This document shows, in pieces, positions 26,280-36,765 of a stretch of 64,000 nucleotides of DNA. Position 1 is the first letter of the stretch; each line of letters opens with the position of its first letter. Below the pieces are notes generated by a model. The model searched no databases. It was not told where the DNA came from and saw only the letters and a program-made list of their open reading frames with translations. The stretch comes from JAHEDT01 sp963825615. GTDB lineage: Bacteria > Desulfobacterota > Desulfuromonadia > Desulfuromonadales > BM103. The stretch lies in assembly GCA_963825615.1 (NCBI GenBank), contig CAWGTV010000001.1:186001-250000 (forward strand). The letters run 5' to 3'. A program made the position numbers and the translations under genes.

Positions 26280-27146
26280 TTAAAGAATGCCATCGCGGCT
26301 CTTCTTGGAGCGGTGGAAGAACTCGAACAACCGCTCCCCCGAGCCGAGGGCGATGTCCGCCTTGAGTTCGGCAAAAAAGGTCTCGAACTGCTCCATCATT
26401 TCTATCAGGGCGTCACGGTTGGTCAGGGCGATATCCCGCCACATGGTCGGATCCGACGAGGCGATCCGGGTAAAATCACGGAAGCCGCCTGCCGAGTATT
26501 CAAGGATATTCTCGTTGTAACGGTCATAGGCACCAACGGCGTTGACCAGCGCATAGGCCACCATGTGCGGCAGGTGACTGATCGCCGCGAGCACGCGGTC
26601 ATGTTTGTCCACATCCATGACCACTACCTGGCTGCCAACCAGTTGCCACATGCGGCTCATACGCTCGAGAGCTGCCTTGGACGTCCTCGCCGTAGGCGTC
26701 AGAATGCAGCGGCGCTGGCGATAAAGGGAAGCAAAAGCGGCCTCGGCGCCGCTGTTCTCGGTCCCGGCGATCGGGTGTCCGGGGACGAACTGGATATCCT
26801 CACGCAAATGCGGTTCGATGGCGTCGATCACCGCCTGCTTGACGCTGCCGCCATCGGTAATGATCGCTCCGGGCTTGAGATAGGGCATGGCCTGCGCGGC
26901 CACGGCACCCAGAGCCTGTACCGGCGTCGCCAGGAAGACCACGTCAGCGTCGACGACGCCTTCGACCAGGTTCTGAGTAAAGCTGTCGATCAAGCCAAGA
27001 CGCAGGGCCGTCTCCAGGTTCGACAGCCCCCGGCCGATACCGACCACGTGACCGACCGCTCCGGCCTCTTTGAGCGCCAGAGCCAGCGAACCGCCAATCA
27101 GGCCAACACCCACCACTGCCAATTTATCAATATAGAATTTCGTCAT
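26280..27146 (-). CDS. tyrA: Prephenate dehydrogenase
   Basis: This is 288 aa. The N-terminal Rossmann motif is VGVGLIGGSLALAL, followed by HPIAGTENSGAEAA, the prephenate-binding stretch, and helical dimerisation segments. It oxidises and decarboxylates prephenate on the way to tyrosine, or acts on arogenate. Length fits a single-domain TyrA without chorismate mutase or ACT domain. I start it at 27146 (MTKFYIDK); the 64-base gap to pheA holds four GGRACGM heptamers. Confidence 0.93.
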   Translation of the reverse strand: MTKFYIDKLAVVGVGLIGGSLALALKEAGAVGHVVGIGRGLSNLETALRLGLIDSFTQNLVEGVVDADVVFLATPVQALGAVAAQAMPYLKPGAIITDGGSVKQAVIDAIEPHLREDIQFVPGHPIAGTENSGAEAAFASLYRQRRCILTPTARTSKAALERMSRMWQLVGSQVVVMDVDKHDRVLAAISHLPHMVAYALVNAVGAYDRYNENILEYSAGGFRDFTRIASSDPTMWRDIALTNRDALIEMMEQFETFFAELKADIALGSGERLFEFFHRSKKSRDGIL

Positions 27147-27177
27147 TTTGTCCAAGCTTTTGTTTTTATAGTTTTTT

Positions 27178-27205
27178 GCGTTCCACGTTCCGCATCCCTC
27201 GTCCC
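27178..27205 (-). repeat. GGGACGC-type heptamer array
   Basis: Read on the minus strand: GGGACGA, GGGATGC, GGAACGT, GGAACGC, four units with exact 7-base spacing, starting 5 bases after the pheA stop and ending before tyrA. No inverted partner is seen nearby. Confidence 0.8.
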
Positions 27206-27210
27206 GGCCT

Positions 27211-28305
27211 TTATCTGGCCTTCGGGTATGAGCCGAGCACCTTGACAAACTGGCAGAGTGCGCGCAACTCTTCCAACGCATCGGCAATCTGCTGGTCCTG
27301 GACATGGCCCACCATATCGAGGAAGAAGATGTACTCCCAGGCCTTGCCTTTGGTCGGGCGGCTCTCGATCTTGGCCAGGTTGATGTCGCGTTTGCTGAAA
27401 GGTTCAAGCATATGGTAGAGGATCCCCGCCTGGTCCTTGACACTGAACATGATAGACGTTTTGTCGTTGCCGCTCGGACCCTGCATCTCACTGCCAATAA
27501 CGAGGAAGCGGGTAAAGTTGTTGGAGTTGTCCTCAATCTTGTGCTTGACCACCCGCAGGCCGTACAACGAGGCGGCCGATTCGCTGGCAATGGCGGCGAC
27601 GCTGGCATCCTCTGCGGCCTGTTGGGCAGCGGAAGCCGTGCTGGAGACATCGACCAGCGGGATGTCCGGGAGATTTTCCTCCAGCCAGGAGCGGCACTGG
27701 CCAATCGCCTGGGGATGGGAAATCACCTTGCGGATATCGGCGGTCTGCCCGGAAAGGTTGAGCAGATCGTGGGAGACCGGCAACAGGATTTCAGCAATGA
27801 TCTTGAGATCTGATGACATGAACATGTCGAGGGTATGGGAGACCACGCCCTCGTTGGAGTTCTCGACCGGAACCACTCCGTAGCTGGCCCGGCCGCGACT
27901 AACTTCCTCGAAAATCGACGAGATGCTTTTCAGCGGCACGAGTTGCGCGGACAGCCCGAACTGCTGCATGGCGGCCACATGGGTATAAGTCGCCTGGGGG
28001 CCGAGAAACGCCACCTTGAGAGGCTGTTCCAGGGAGAGCGACGCCGAAATGATCTCCCGGAAAACGCGGCGGAGACCCTCGTCGGGAAAGGGTCCCTGGT
28101 TTTTGGCGATCAGTCGCTCGAAGATCGCCTTTTCACGGCTTGGCACATAGTATTCACCGCGGTTCCCCTGCTTGGCCTTGCCAACGGCAACCACGACTTC
28201 AGCACGACGATTGAGCATGTCGAGAATCTGGTCATCGAGTGCATCGATCTGCTGTCGCAACTCCTGCAGGTTCTTTTTGTCCACGAGATCAATCCTTTCC
28301 GGCAT
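27211..28305 (-). CDS. pheA: Chorismate mutase/prephenate dehydratase (P-protein)
   Basis: This is 364 aa in three parts: an AroQ-type chorismate mutase (about 8-90, LRQQIDALDDQILDMLNRR), a prephenate dehydratase (about 95-270, with VVPVENSNEGVVSHTLD and the catalytic NNFTRFLVIG), and a C-terminal ACT domain with KIESRPTKGKAWEYIFF that binds phenylalanine for feedback inhibition. It converts chorismate to phenylpyruvate. It is the first gene of the minus-strand aromatic cluster, divergent from the aminotransferase gene. Confidence 0.95.
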   Translation of the reverse strand: MPERIDLVDKKNLQELRQQIDALDDQILDMLNRRAEVVVAVGKAKQGNRGEYYVPSREKAIFERLIAKNQGPFPDEGLRRVFREIISASLSLEQPLKVAFLGPQATYTHVAAMQQFGLSAQLVPLKSISSIFEEVSRGRASYGVVPVENSNEGVVSHTLDMFMSSDLKIIAEILLPVSHDLLNLSGQTADIRKVISHPQAIGQCRSWLEENLPDIPLVDVSSTASAAQQAAEDASVAAIASESAASLYGLRVVKHKIEDNSNNFTRFLVIGSEMQGPSGNDKTSIMFSVKDQAGILYHMLEPFSKRDINLAKIESRPTKGKAWEYIFFLDMVGHVQDQQIADALEELRALCQFVKVLGSYPKAR

Positions 28306-28447
28306 TTTGAATGTGTGAATTTATCCCATGAGTCATGAAAAAGCAAGCAGAGGCGCCTGTTTTCATCCCTTGACCAACAACCGCCGGACGGCTAAACTCG
28401 CAGCTCAGTTTTTGCACCAAGCAAATGCTCATTATAAGGAGTTCACC

Positions 28448-29635
<1,188 letters not shown>

Positions 29636-29636
29636 C

Positions 29637-30446
29637 GTGGAGAAGCGCTTCCTGTCGCCTGCAGAAACGACCCAGGCAATCTCCGACAACAGTCGTCGGG
29701 TCCTGACCCAACCGCTGGCCCGCACCTGGGTACTCAGCCTGCTGGCCGGCATCTATATTGCTTTCGGCGCTGAACTGGCGACCCTGGTGACTTCCGATGC
29801 CGCGGTACATCTCGGCACCGGCGTGTCGCGCCTGCTCGGCGGCAGCGTCTTCTCCCTGGGGCTGATGCTGGTGGTCATCTGCGGCGCCGAACTCTTCACC
29901 GGCAACAGTCTGCTTACCAAAGCGGCCCTGCACGGCGAGATTCCATGGCTTAAACTGGCCGAGAACTGGGGAGTCGTCATCATCGGCAACCTGGTCGGCT
30001 CCCTTTTCCTGGCTTGGTTGATGGTCGCATCCGGACTTTGGCAAATCGGACGGGTCGCCGAACATGCCGTGGACATCGCAGCAGCCAAATGCGAGCTCTC
30101 CTTCGGCGTCGCCCTGGTCCGCGGTATCCTGTGTAACTGGCTGGTCTGCCTTGCGGTCTTCATGGCCACAGCGGCCCGCGACATCACTGGCAAGATACTG
30201 GCCTGTTATGCACCGATCATGGCCTTCGTCGCCAGCGGCTTCGAGCATTCGGTGGCCAACATGTACTTCATCCCGACAGGACTGCTACTGAAGGCGGAAC
30301 TGGGTTTGAATGTGCCGGGCCTGACCTGGTCGAATTTCTTCATCAGCAACCTGATCCCGGTAACCATCGGCAACATAATCGGCGGTGTGGTCTTCGTCGG
30401 TTTCGCCTACTGGTTTGTTTATCTGAAGGGGACACGAAGTGCTTAG
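29637..30446 (+). CDS. Formate/nitrite transporter family channel
   Basis: This is 269 aa with six hydrophobic segments and FNT signatures CGAELFTGNSLL and the second-half GFEHSVANMYFIPTG. FNT proteins form pentameric channels for small monovalent anions (formate, nitrite, hydrosulfide) in the inner membrane. It starts with GTG right after the aminotransferase stop, with GAGG 10 bases upstream. In an anaerobe formate is a likely substrate, but this is inference. Confidence 0.88.
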   Translation: MEKRFLSPAETTQAISDNSRRVLTQPLARTWVLSLLAGIYIAFGAELATLVTSDAAVHLGTGVSRLLGGSVFSLGLMLVVICGAELFTGNSLLTKAALHGEIPWLKLAENWGVVIIGNLVGSLFLAWLMVASGLWQIGRVAEHAVDIAAAKCELSFGVALVRGILCNWLVCLAVFMATAARDITGKILACYAPIMAFVASGFEHSVANMYFIPTGLLLKAELGLNVPGLTWSNFFISNLIPVTIGNIIGGVVFVGFAYWFVYLKGTRSA

Positions 30447-30450
30447 CGTG

Positions 30451-30538
30451 GGGCCGTGGAACGCGAAACGACTTACCTGAGAGGCTCGAAGTGTGAACAG
30501 TCTCGTTCTCATATCAAGTTTTCCACGCCCCTCGTCCC
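30451..30538. repeat. GGGACGC-type heptamer array, inverted pair
   Basis: Plus-strand units at 30451-30471: GGGCCGT, GGAACGC, GAAACGA. Minus-strand units at 30518-30538: GGGACGA, GGGGCGT, GGAAAAC. The arms point at each other across 46 bases, directly after the FNT gene. Confidence 0.75.
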
Positions 30539-30594
30539 GCTGGCAGCTTTTTGAATGAATCCGGGGGTCATGCCTTCGTTGACTCACGTGAAAT

Positions 30595-30624
30595 GGGGCC
30601 CGTCAAAATAGGGCCCCGGTTTTC
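30595..30624 (+). terminator. Terminator after the FNT channel gene
   Basis: GGGGCCC (30595-30601) and GGGCCCC (30611-30617) form a stem with a 9-base loop followed by GGTTTT. Confidence 0.7.
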
Positions 30625-30728
30625 GTTGCAAGAGAACACTTCGCTGAATTACTGAAAAGTGTGAGCTGCTTTGGCTACAGAAATCCGACAAAGGAAGATT
30701 CCCACCGCTAGGTGACAGGCATTTTTTG

Positions 30729-30778
30729 CTTACTTTTGGTAGCCGCTTGGACAAAAAGTAAGGCGTCTGGAGGGACGC
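30729..30778. repeat. Tandem hairpins in the gap before the M20 peptidase gene
   Basis: CTTACTTTT (30729-30737) is complementary to AAAAGTAAG (30754-30762), and GCGTC (30763-30767) to GACGC (30774-30778). Together with the heptamer pair and the terminator they fill the 430-base gap between 30447 and 30876; no gene is visible there. The first hairpin resembles intergenic repeats seen in other Proteobacteria, but I see only one copy here. Confidence 0.45.
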
Positions 30779-30876
30779 AACCCACCGGTATTTAAACTGT
30801 GCCGAGGGAAGCGCAATCATTTAGTTCGTGGCGCGGCACTGTTTTTGTGAAATGTGTAGTCCTGACCCCTATTCAA

Positions 30877-31998
30877 TTAACCCAGAGCCAGTGCGGCGTA
30901 GATGCGCGCTGCGGCCTCGACTTCGGCGAGGCTGGTCTGCTCCTCGGCAGTGTGCGCCGTCTCCAGCGAGCCTGGACCGAGGATCAGCGGGCGACTGCCG
31001 GCCTGGTAGAACAGGTTGCCATCGGAATGGGAACGAAAGGGCACAAATTCCAGCGGCAGGTTCAGCCTAGGGCAGACCTCTTCGAGGATTCCCATCAACC
31101 GGTTGTCCGCATCCAACTGATACCCGCCGGCCTCGAAATCGAAGTTCGCCTCGAGATCGAGCCCTTTGATCGTGGTGCGCGCCTTGTCGAGGATGCCTTC
31201 AAGTTCCTGTCGCACCTTGCCGGGGTTGACGTTCGGCGAAAGGTGCAGGTCGATCAGCGCCTCGCAGCGATCAGGCACCACGAAACCGGCCCGCGACGAG
31301 CTCATCTCGCGAATCGAATAAACCAGCTGCGAGGGTTCCTTATCGAACAGCGACGAACGTTCCAGTTGCAACAGAACCCGCAGCATCGACTCGATGGCGT
31401 TGTGCCCCAGTTCCGGCAACGACGAATGAATCCGCCGCCCCTGGGTCACCAGTGAGACCTCCATGTAACCGAAGTGACTGAAGGCTGGCAGTATCGACGT
31501 CGGTTCACCGATCACCACCCATTCCGGGCAGGTCTCCTGCAGGAAGCGCATACTGCCGTCACCGTTTTCCTCTTCGCCGACCACCAGCAGCAGGCCGAGG
31601 GACGGGCGCTCTGCCTCAGGCAAGGTTGCCAGCGCCAGCCAGGCCTCGACCATTGCGGCGCACCCCCCCTTCATATCCGCACTCCCCAGCCCGCGCACCA
31701 CCCCCCACTCTTCGACGGCAGCGTAGCATTCGATATCCCATGCGGCCACGGTGTCGACATGACCGACCAGGTAGAGGGCCGGTTCCCCCTCCCCCATGGT
31801 TGCCACCAGGTTATAGCGCTCTTCCTCGACCACCTGGCGGCGCACGGGAATGCCTGATTCGGCAAGACGCGCCTCGAGATAGAGCTGGATATCCTCTTCC
31901 TTGCCGGATGGCGAGTAGATGTCGATCATCTCCATGAGGGTGTGCCGCAATCGCTGTGGATCGATGGCGTCCCATACCTGTTCAAGTCGTGCGCTCAT
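30877..31998 (-). CDS. M20-family metallopeptidase/deacylase
   Basis: This is 373 aa. Metal-binding motifs of the ArgE/DapE/carboxypeptidase G2 group are clear: LVGHVDTV, GLGSADMKGG and VVGEEENGDGS, with a final His in LETAHTAEEQ. It hydrolyses an N-acyl amino acid or dipeptide using two zinc ions in the cytoplasm. The precise substrate (acetylornithine, succinyl-diaminopimelate or other) cannot be decided. The GNAT gene ends 2 bases upstream of its start, so the two are likely one operon. Confidence 0.85.
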   Translation of the reverse strand: MSARLEQVWDAIDPQRLRHTLMEMIDIYSPSGKEEDIQLYLEARLAESGIPVRRQVVEEERYNLVATMGEGEPALYLVGHVDTVAAWDIECYAAVEEWGVVRGLGSADMKGGCAAMVEAWLALATLPEAERPSLGLLLVVGEEENGDGSMRFLQETCPEWVVIGEPTSILPAFSHFGYMEVSLVTQGRRIHSSLPELGHNAIESMLRVLLQLERSSLFDKEPSQLVYSIREMSSSRAGFVVPDRCEALIDLHLSPNVNPGKVRQELEGILDKARTTIKGLDLEANFDFEAGGYQLDADNRLMGILEEVCPRLNLPLEFVPFRSHSDGNLFYQAGSRPLILGPGSLETAHTAEEQTSLAEVEAAARIYAALALG

Positions 31999-32000
31999 CG

Positions 32001-32501
32001 TCAGCTCTTTTTCTTCTTCTTGCGCTTGCGCGACAGGTTGAGGGTCATGTAGACATGCTGTTGGATATTGCCGAAGCCCTGCTTCTTGAAAAAGTTGATG
32101 CCCGCCTCGTTGTCGGCATCGGTATCGATGACGATCATGCGGACGCCCTGTTCGATCATGCGTTCCCTGATTTCATCAAACAGCTTGTGGCCAGCCCCGC
32201 ACTTCTGCAAGCCCGGTTGCACGCCGATCCAAACCAGGTAACCGTACTTCCAGGACGAGTTCACCTTCTCGACCGTGGTGCCCAGGGCGAAACCGACGAT
32301 CTGCCCTTCGAGTTCCGCCACCAGGCAGAGCTCATTGTCTGAATTGAACAGGGTGGTGATCTCGTATTCGTCCCAGGTGCGGTACATGCTTGGGGAGAAA
32401 TCAGAAGTGAACAGACGCTCCCCCAAGTGAAATACTGCTGCGAGGTCGTCGATAGACAGTTGGCGAATTTCGAGCTGTTCCGGATCATCATTCTTGGTCA
32501 T
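32001..32501 (-). CDS. GNAT-family N-acetyltransferase
   Basis: This is 166 aa. The acetyl-CoA site is VWIGVQPGLQKCGAGHKLFDEI, matching Q/RxxGxG/A loosely, and the C-terminal NEAGINFFKKQGF is the usual GNAT strand-helix. It resembles RimI-like or archaeal-type protein acetyltransferases, but the substrate is unknown. The last residues are a basic tail (RKRKKKKK). It is coupled to the M20 gene downstream. Confidence 0.8.
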   Translation of the reverse strand: MTKNDDPEQLEIRQLSIDDLAAVFHLGERLFTSDFSPSMYRTWDEYEITTLFNSDNELCLVAELEGQIVGFALGTTVEKVNSSWKYGYLVWIGVQPGLQKCGAGHKLFDEIRERMIEQGVRMIVIDTDADNEAGINFFKKQGFGNIQQHVYMTLNLSRKRKKKKKS

Positions 32502-32694
32502 AAATCACCTGTCAGTAAAGCTGATGGGTTGCCGAACATATTGATTATCAAGGAGCATAACAGATAAACGCATAGCCTGAAATGTTTTGGCGAAAACTTT
32601 CTTTTTGAAATTGCCGTTAGGATGAGAAAGGCGGGCTTTGATACGCAAGGTTGTAACCATCGATTGAACAGGAACGGGATTGAATATGTGAAGA

Positions 32695-34425
32695 TCACGT
32701 TGGTGTTGAGCTGCGTCTCACGTCCTTAACCCTGAGTTGCACGGTTTCCCGACCGCGAAAGAGGTTGATCTGCGGCGTAACCAGCAGGTCGATCTCACCA
32801 AGGAAGTCATCACGCCGCCCGAGCATGCCGAAAGCAATGGCCGGATGACTATAAGCCCCCCGACAGGCGGTAAAACGCAGGTGATTTTCACCCACGGTTT
32901 GCACTTGCTGGGCGCGCACTCCCTCAACGACCAGCAGCGGTTCCGGGTTGCCCATGCCGAAAGGTGCCAGCGTTTCCAACTGGCGCAGGGTCTCCATATC
33001 GATTTCTTCGAGCAGCATCACGCCGTCATGCAGAAGCTTCGGCGTCAAATGGTCCGCAGAGAGGACGCCCCTGGCGTGAGTTTCGAGGCCGGCGGCAAAA
33101 TCGGCCAGCTGATCCTTGGCCAGGCTCATGCCAGCAGCCATTTCATGTCCGCCGAACGCCGCCAGATGGGCGGCACAGGCCTGCAACCCCTGGTAAAGGT
33201 GATACCCACGGATCGAGCGCGCTGAACCTTTACCGCTGTCGCCATCCAACGCGATCAGTACGGTCGGACGGTAATAGCGATCGACCAGTCGGCTGGCGAC
33301 AATCCCGATCACGCCCGGGTGCCAGCCCTCGCCACCAAGCACGATGGTATGCGTGTGATCAGTAGAAAGCCCGTTAACAGCCGCCTCCGCTTCCTGAAGC
33401 ATGTGCTTCTCGATCTCCTGGCGTTCGCGATTGCATTGGTCCAGATAACGCGCGGTGTGCAGTGCACGGACCATATCCTCATCCAGGAGCAAGGAGACGC
33501 CGAGACCGGCGTCTTCCATGCGGCCGGCAGCATTCAGGCGCGGCGCAAGCTGAAAACCGACGACTCCGCAATTGACGTCCTTGACCCCGGCGACTTGCTT
33601 AAGCGCTCGCACGCCGACACGCTGACCGCTATCGAGCAATACCAGGCCATGACGCGTCAGAGTGCGGTTGACCCCCTGCAATGGCACCAGGTCGGCGATC
33701 GTGCCGAGGGCCACGAGATCGAGGCAAAAACGCAGATCCGGTTCTACCCGATCGACGAACCATCCGCTATCCCGCAAGCGTTTGCGCAAGGCAACCAGCA
33801 GGAAAAACGCCACACCAACGCCAGCCAGGCTCGGACATGGGAAATTCGAATCCGTTCGTTGCGGGTTGATCACAGCCATGGCGTCCGGCAGGACCGGTGG
33901 CGGTTGATGGTGATCGGTAATGATCAGGTCGATACCAAGGTCTTTGGCCAGGCCGGCCTCAGTATGCGCAGAGACACCACAATCCACGGACACGACGACC
34001 GCCACCCCACGTTTGGCAGCGTCCTGCAAAGCGTTCGCCGAAAGGCCGTAGCCATCACGCAGGCGTAAAGGGATATGATACTCGAGGTTCCCACCTCCAA
34101 GCGCACTTAATCCGGAGAAGAGCAGCGCGCTGCCAGTAATGCCGTCCACATCATAGTCGCCGTGGATAGCGATTCTTTCGCCTTTCGCAAAAGCAGACTG
34201 CAGCCGGGCGACAGCGATATCCATATCGGGGAGCAAGAAGGGGTCAGGGAGCTCGGCGAGACGCGCGCTTAAAAACTGCTGAGCCGAGGCAAGGGAAAAT
34301 TCACGGCCGATGAGTATCCTGGCGACCAGGTGCGACAGTTGCAGCTGCTCACGGAAATCGTTGATCGCCGATAAATCAGGATTTTCGTTGCGCGCCACCC
34401 AAAGGCGCCCGGTTACGGGTTCCAC
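32695..34425 (-). CDS. recJ: Single-stranded-DNA-specific exonuclease RecJ
   Basis: This is 576 aa. The DHH phosphoesterase motifs are HGDYDVDGITGSALL, SVDCGVSAHTEA and LIITDHHQPPP, and the DHHA1 domain carries RSIRGYHLYQGL and AFGGHEMAAGM. RecJ degrades single-stranded DNA 5' to 3' in recombination and mismatch repair. The GTG start overlaps the end of the upstream lipoprotein gene by 13 bases. The 193-base gap before the GNAT gene shows no terminator I can support. Confidence 0.95.
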   Translation of the reverse strand: MEPVTGRLWVARNENPDLSAINDFREQLQLSHLVARILIGREFSLASAQQFLSARLAELPDPFLLPDMDIAVARLQSAFAKGERIAIHGDYDVDGITGSALLFSGLSALGGGNLEYHIPLRLRDGYGLSANALQDAAKRGVAVVVSVDCGVSAHTEAGLAKDLGIDLIITDHHQPPPVLPDAMAVINPQRTDSNFPCPSLAGVGVAFFLLVALRKRLRDSGWFVDRVEPDLRFCLDLVALGTIADLVPLQGVNRTLTRHGLVLLDSGQRVGVRALKQVAGVKDVNCGVVGFQLAPRLNAAGRMEDAGLGVSLLLDEDMVRALHTARYLDQCNRERQEIEKHMLQEAEAAVNGLSTDHTHTIVLGGEGWHPGVIGIVASRLVDRYYRPTVLIALDGDSGKGSARSIRGYHLYQGLQACAAHLAAFGGHEMAAGMSLAKDQLADFAAGLETHARGVLSADHLTPKLLHDGVMLLEEIDMETLRQLETLAPFGMGNPEPLLVVEGVRAQQVQTVGENHLRFTACRGAYSHPAIAFGMLGRRDDFLGEIDLLVTPQINLFRGRETVQLRVKDVRRSSTPT

Positions 34426-35180
34426 GACAGACCTGCCAGGGCTGACGGTACCGTGCGAAGGGGCTCGATCAAGACCCGGCCAAGATAAGGCGTGCGTCGG
34501 GCATCGTAAAAAACATGCTCGAACGAGGAGCCTTCAGATTGTATCCAGAAATTTCGCGGAAGGTTGACGTCGTCGTCAAGAAAGACATTTTCGCAGATAA
34601 CCGGGGAACCGAAATGGAAACGGATAGCGGACTGGTTATTGCGCAGCAGGGTGTGCTCGATGAGGATGTCAGAATCGTGGAAACGAATAGCAACCAGGTT
34701 GTCCTCAAAGAGCGACTGTTCGATATAAACCTGCGAATCCCGGCAGTGCACGGCGCTGTCCGCTTGGCGGAAGACACAATACTCGAAAACGGCCTCCCTG
34801 CTCCCTTCCAGATTGATTGCTCCCCATGCTCCGGGTTGGACCTCGAGATCGGCAGATTCGAAGATGATAGGCTCGGCAGGTGTGCCTACGGCAGGCACCT
34901 CGCCCTTGACTATCAGTTCACTGCCTGGAAAATGCGGATGCTCGACGAGGCCGCCGGGACCTGCGTCGGGGGACAGAGAGCGCACCCGGGTTCCGGGTAG
35001 GATGCACAGGTTGGCATCTTCGTCCAGGATCACGTCACCGGCCACAAAGACCTCTCCCTGCCAGACCAGGCCACCATGTAGGACGCCGCGAACGTCCGCG
35101 TCCGGCTTACCACCGGAGAGACAACCAGCAAGCGACAGGTATAGTGCAGCGACAACCAGGTTTCTCGTCAGGATAATCAA
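34413..35180 (-). CDS. Lipoprotein with right-handed beta-helix-like repeats
   Basis: This is about 255 aa. A signal peptide ends in LSLAGC, a lipobox. The body has short repeats such as AVFEYCVFRQADSAVHCRDSQVYIEQSLFEDNLVAIRFHDS, typical of parallel beta-helix proteins. I start it at a TTG (35180) preceded by AAAGG; the longest frame would begin at a TTG inside the terminator of the gene before it. Function is unknown; the fold often binds carbohydrate or acts as a scaffold. It overlaps recJ. Confidence 0.6.
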   Translation of the reverse strand: MIILTRNLVVAALYLSLAGCLSGGKPDADVRGVLHGGLVWQGEVFVAGDVILDEDANLCILPGTRVRSLSPDAGPGGLVEHPHFPGSELIVKGEVPAVGTPAEPIIFESADLEVQPGAWGAINLEGSREAVFEYCVFRQADSAVHCRDSQVYIEQSLFEDNLVAIRFHDSDILIEHTLLRNNQSAIRFHFGSPVICENVFLDDDVNLPRNFWIQSEGSSFEHVFYDARRTPYLGRVLIEPLRTVPSALAGLSWNP

Positions 35181-35210
35181 GGTTAAAGCCTTTGTTACGA
35201 CTGGTCCCGA

Positions 35211-35242
35211 AAGAAAACGGGCCGGAAGCAAGTCCCGGCCCG
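35211..35242 (-). terminator. Terminator after the TPR gene
   Basis: CGGGCCGG (35218-35225) and CCGGCCCG (35235-35242) form an 8-bp stem, followed on the minus strand by TTTTCTTTC. It closes the yajC-secD-secF-TPR operon. Confidence 0.8.
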
Positions 35243-35257
35243 GTTGTGCTCTCCCGG

Positions 35258-35827
35258 TTATTTCTTAACCTGTGGTTGGGTTCTCAAGAATTCGAGGTCC
35301 TGGCGGACCCGGTCAGACCCTGGGCCGGTGGGGCTGATCTCCAGGAACTTCGTCCACATTTCCATGGCCTTGGGAAAATCCTGCAGGTCATAGCGATAAA
35401 CGATGCCGAGGTTATAAATGCTTGTAGTATGACTTGGATCGATTTCATTGGCCTTGGTGAAGTTGGCAATGGCCCGGTCGAACCAGCCCAGGTTTTTGAA
35501 CATGACACCCTGGTCGGTGAGCACGTTCGGTGAGTTTGGCTGGATTTCAAGAGCCTTGTCATAAGCCTCGATCGCATCCATGAACTGGTTGCTGTCAAAA
35601 TACTCATTGCCGAGAGCGACCCAGGCCTGGAAATTGGTCGGATCTGTCGAAACAATATTTTTCAGTTCGGAGATCTTCTGCTGTAGGTTCACAGTTGGCG
35701 CAGGCCCGCTGGGCACCCCGGTTGGCGTCGCAACCCTCGGCCCAGAACTTTTCTGTGCGACCAGGAGCCCGATAATAATGCCTGCGACCAGGGTCACAAC
35801 GGCAATCAGTAGAGTCTCCTTTTTCAT
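35258..35827 (-). CDS. Membrane-anchored TPR protein
   Basis: This is 189 aa. One N-terminal helix (about 6-24) anchors it to the inner membrane; about three tetratricopeptide repeats follow (for example FMDAIEAYDKALEIQPNSPNVLTDQG). It overlaps the secF stop by 4 bases and so is coupled to the SecDF genes. The context suggests a scaffold working near the translocon or on exported proteins, but no direct evidence exists in the sequence. Confidence 0.75.
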   Translation of the reverse strand: MKKETLLIAVVTLVAGIIIGLLVAQKSSGPRVATPTGVPSGPAPTVNLQQKISELKNIVSTDPTNFQAWVALGNEYFDSNQFMDAIEAYDKALEIQPNSPNVLTDQGVMFKNLGWFDRAIANFTKANEIDPSHTTSIYNLGIVYRYDLQDFPKAMEMWTKFLEISPTGPGSDRVRQDLEFLRTQPQVKK

Positions 35828-36756
35828 TTCGCTCCCCCCTCTGCTGCCACCTTCTTCTGTCCGCCGGTGCGGAAATCATCCCATAGGATTAGGATCGGAC
35901 TGGCGACAAAGATAGAAGAGTAGGTACCCACCAGGATACCGACGAGCATGGCGAAGGCAAAGTTATGAATCACGCCGCCGCCGAAGATAAAGAGCGCCGC
36001 AACAACCAGCAAAGTTGTTCCGGAGGTCAGGATGGTGCGCGACAGGGTTTCATTGATGGAACTATTGATAATCTTGGAGAAACCTTCTTTCTTGTGCTTG
36101 CCGTAATTCTCGCGAATCCGGTCGTAGACGATGATCGTATCGTTGAGCGAGTAACCGATAATAGCCAGGAACGCGGCGATGATCGGCAGGTCGATTTCCC
36201 TGCCGGTGATTGAAAAGGCACCGATGGTGATCAGCACATCGTGCAGCAGCGCGATAATGGCGCCGATCGCATAGCGCAGTTCGAACCGCCAGGAGATATA
36301 GATCAGGATGCCGATCATGGCATAGGCAATCGACAAGAGACCTTTCTCGCGCAGGTCCTTACCGACCTGAGGCCCGACCATCTCCACCCGGCGAATATCC
36401 ACCTTGCCGTCGCCGTAAACCGTGTTGAGACTCCCGGAAATCATCGCGGAGAGATCCTTCTCTTTAGTGCTTTCCTGAACACGAATCAGGAACTCGTTGG
36501 CATCGTCGCCGAACCGTTGAACGACCATCGAACCGAGGTCCAGGGAAGCCAGACTGTCCTTGATCTTGGCAGCGTCGGTGTTGTCGACAAACTTGACCTG
36601 GACCAAGGTGCCACCGGCGAAATCGATACCGTAATTGGGACCGCCATTGATCACCAGTGAAATCAGACCCACCAGGATGAGAGCCCCTGAGACTATGAAG
36701 GCCAGTTTGCGCTTACCGACAAAGTCGATATTTATATCATTTTTAATAATCTGCAT
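35824..36756 (-). CDS. secF: Protein translocase subunit SecF
   Basis: This is 310 aa with six membrane helices. It has the typical N-terminus NIDFVGKRKLAFIVSGALIL, the periplasmic domain start YGIDFAGGTLVQVKF, and IIGYSLNDTIIVYDRIRENY, a SecF signature. With SecD it uses the proton gradient to pull exported proteins through SecYEG. It follows secD with a 9-base gap. Confidence 0.96.
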   Translation of the reverse strand: MQIIKNDINIDFVGKRKLAFIVSGALILVGLISLVINGGPNYGIDFAGGTLVQVKFVDNTDAAKIKDSLASLDLGSMVVQRFGDDANEFLIRVQESTKEKDLSAMISGSLNTVYGDGKVDIRRVEMVGPQVGKDLREKGLLSIAYAMIGILIYISWRFELRYAIGAIIALLHDVLITIGAFSITGREIDLPIIAAFLAIIGYSLNDTIIVYDRIRENYGKHKKEGFSKIINSSINETLSRTILTSGTTLLVVAALFIFGGGVIHNFAFAMLVGILVGTYSSIFVASPILILWDDFRTGGQKKVAAEGGAK

Positions 36757-36765
36757 TGAGGGCTC

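Noticed and set aside
30732..30790. Cyclic di-GMP (GEMM) riboswitch, because of GGGACGCAA
   Set aside because: The rest of the aptamer consensus is absent and the following gene is on the other strand.
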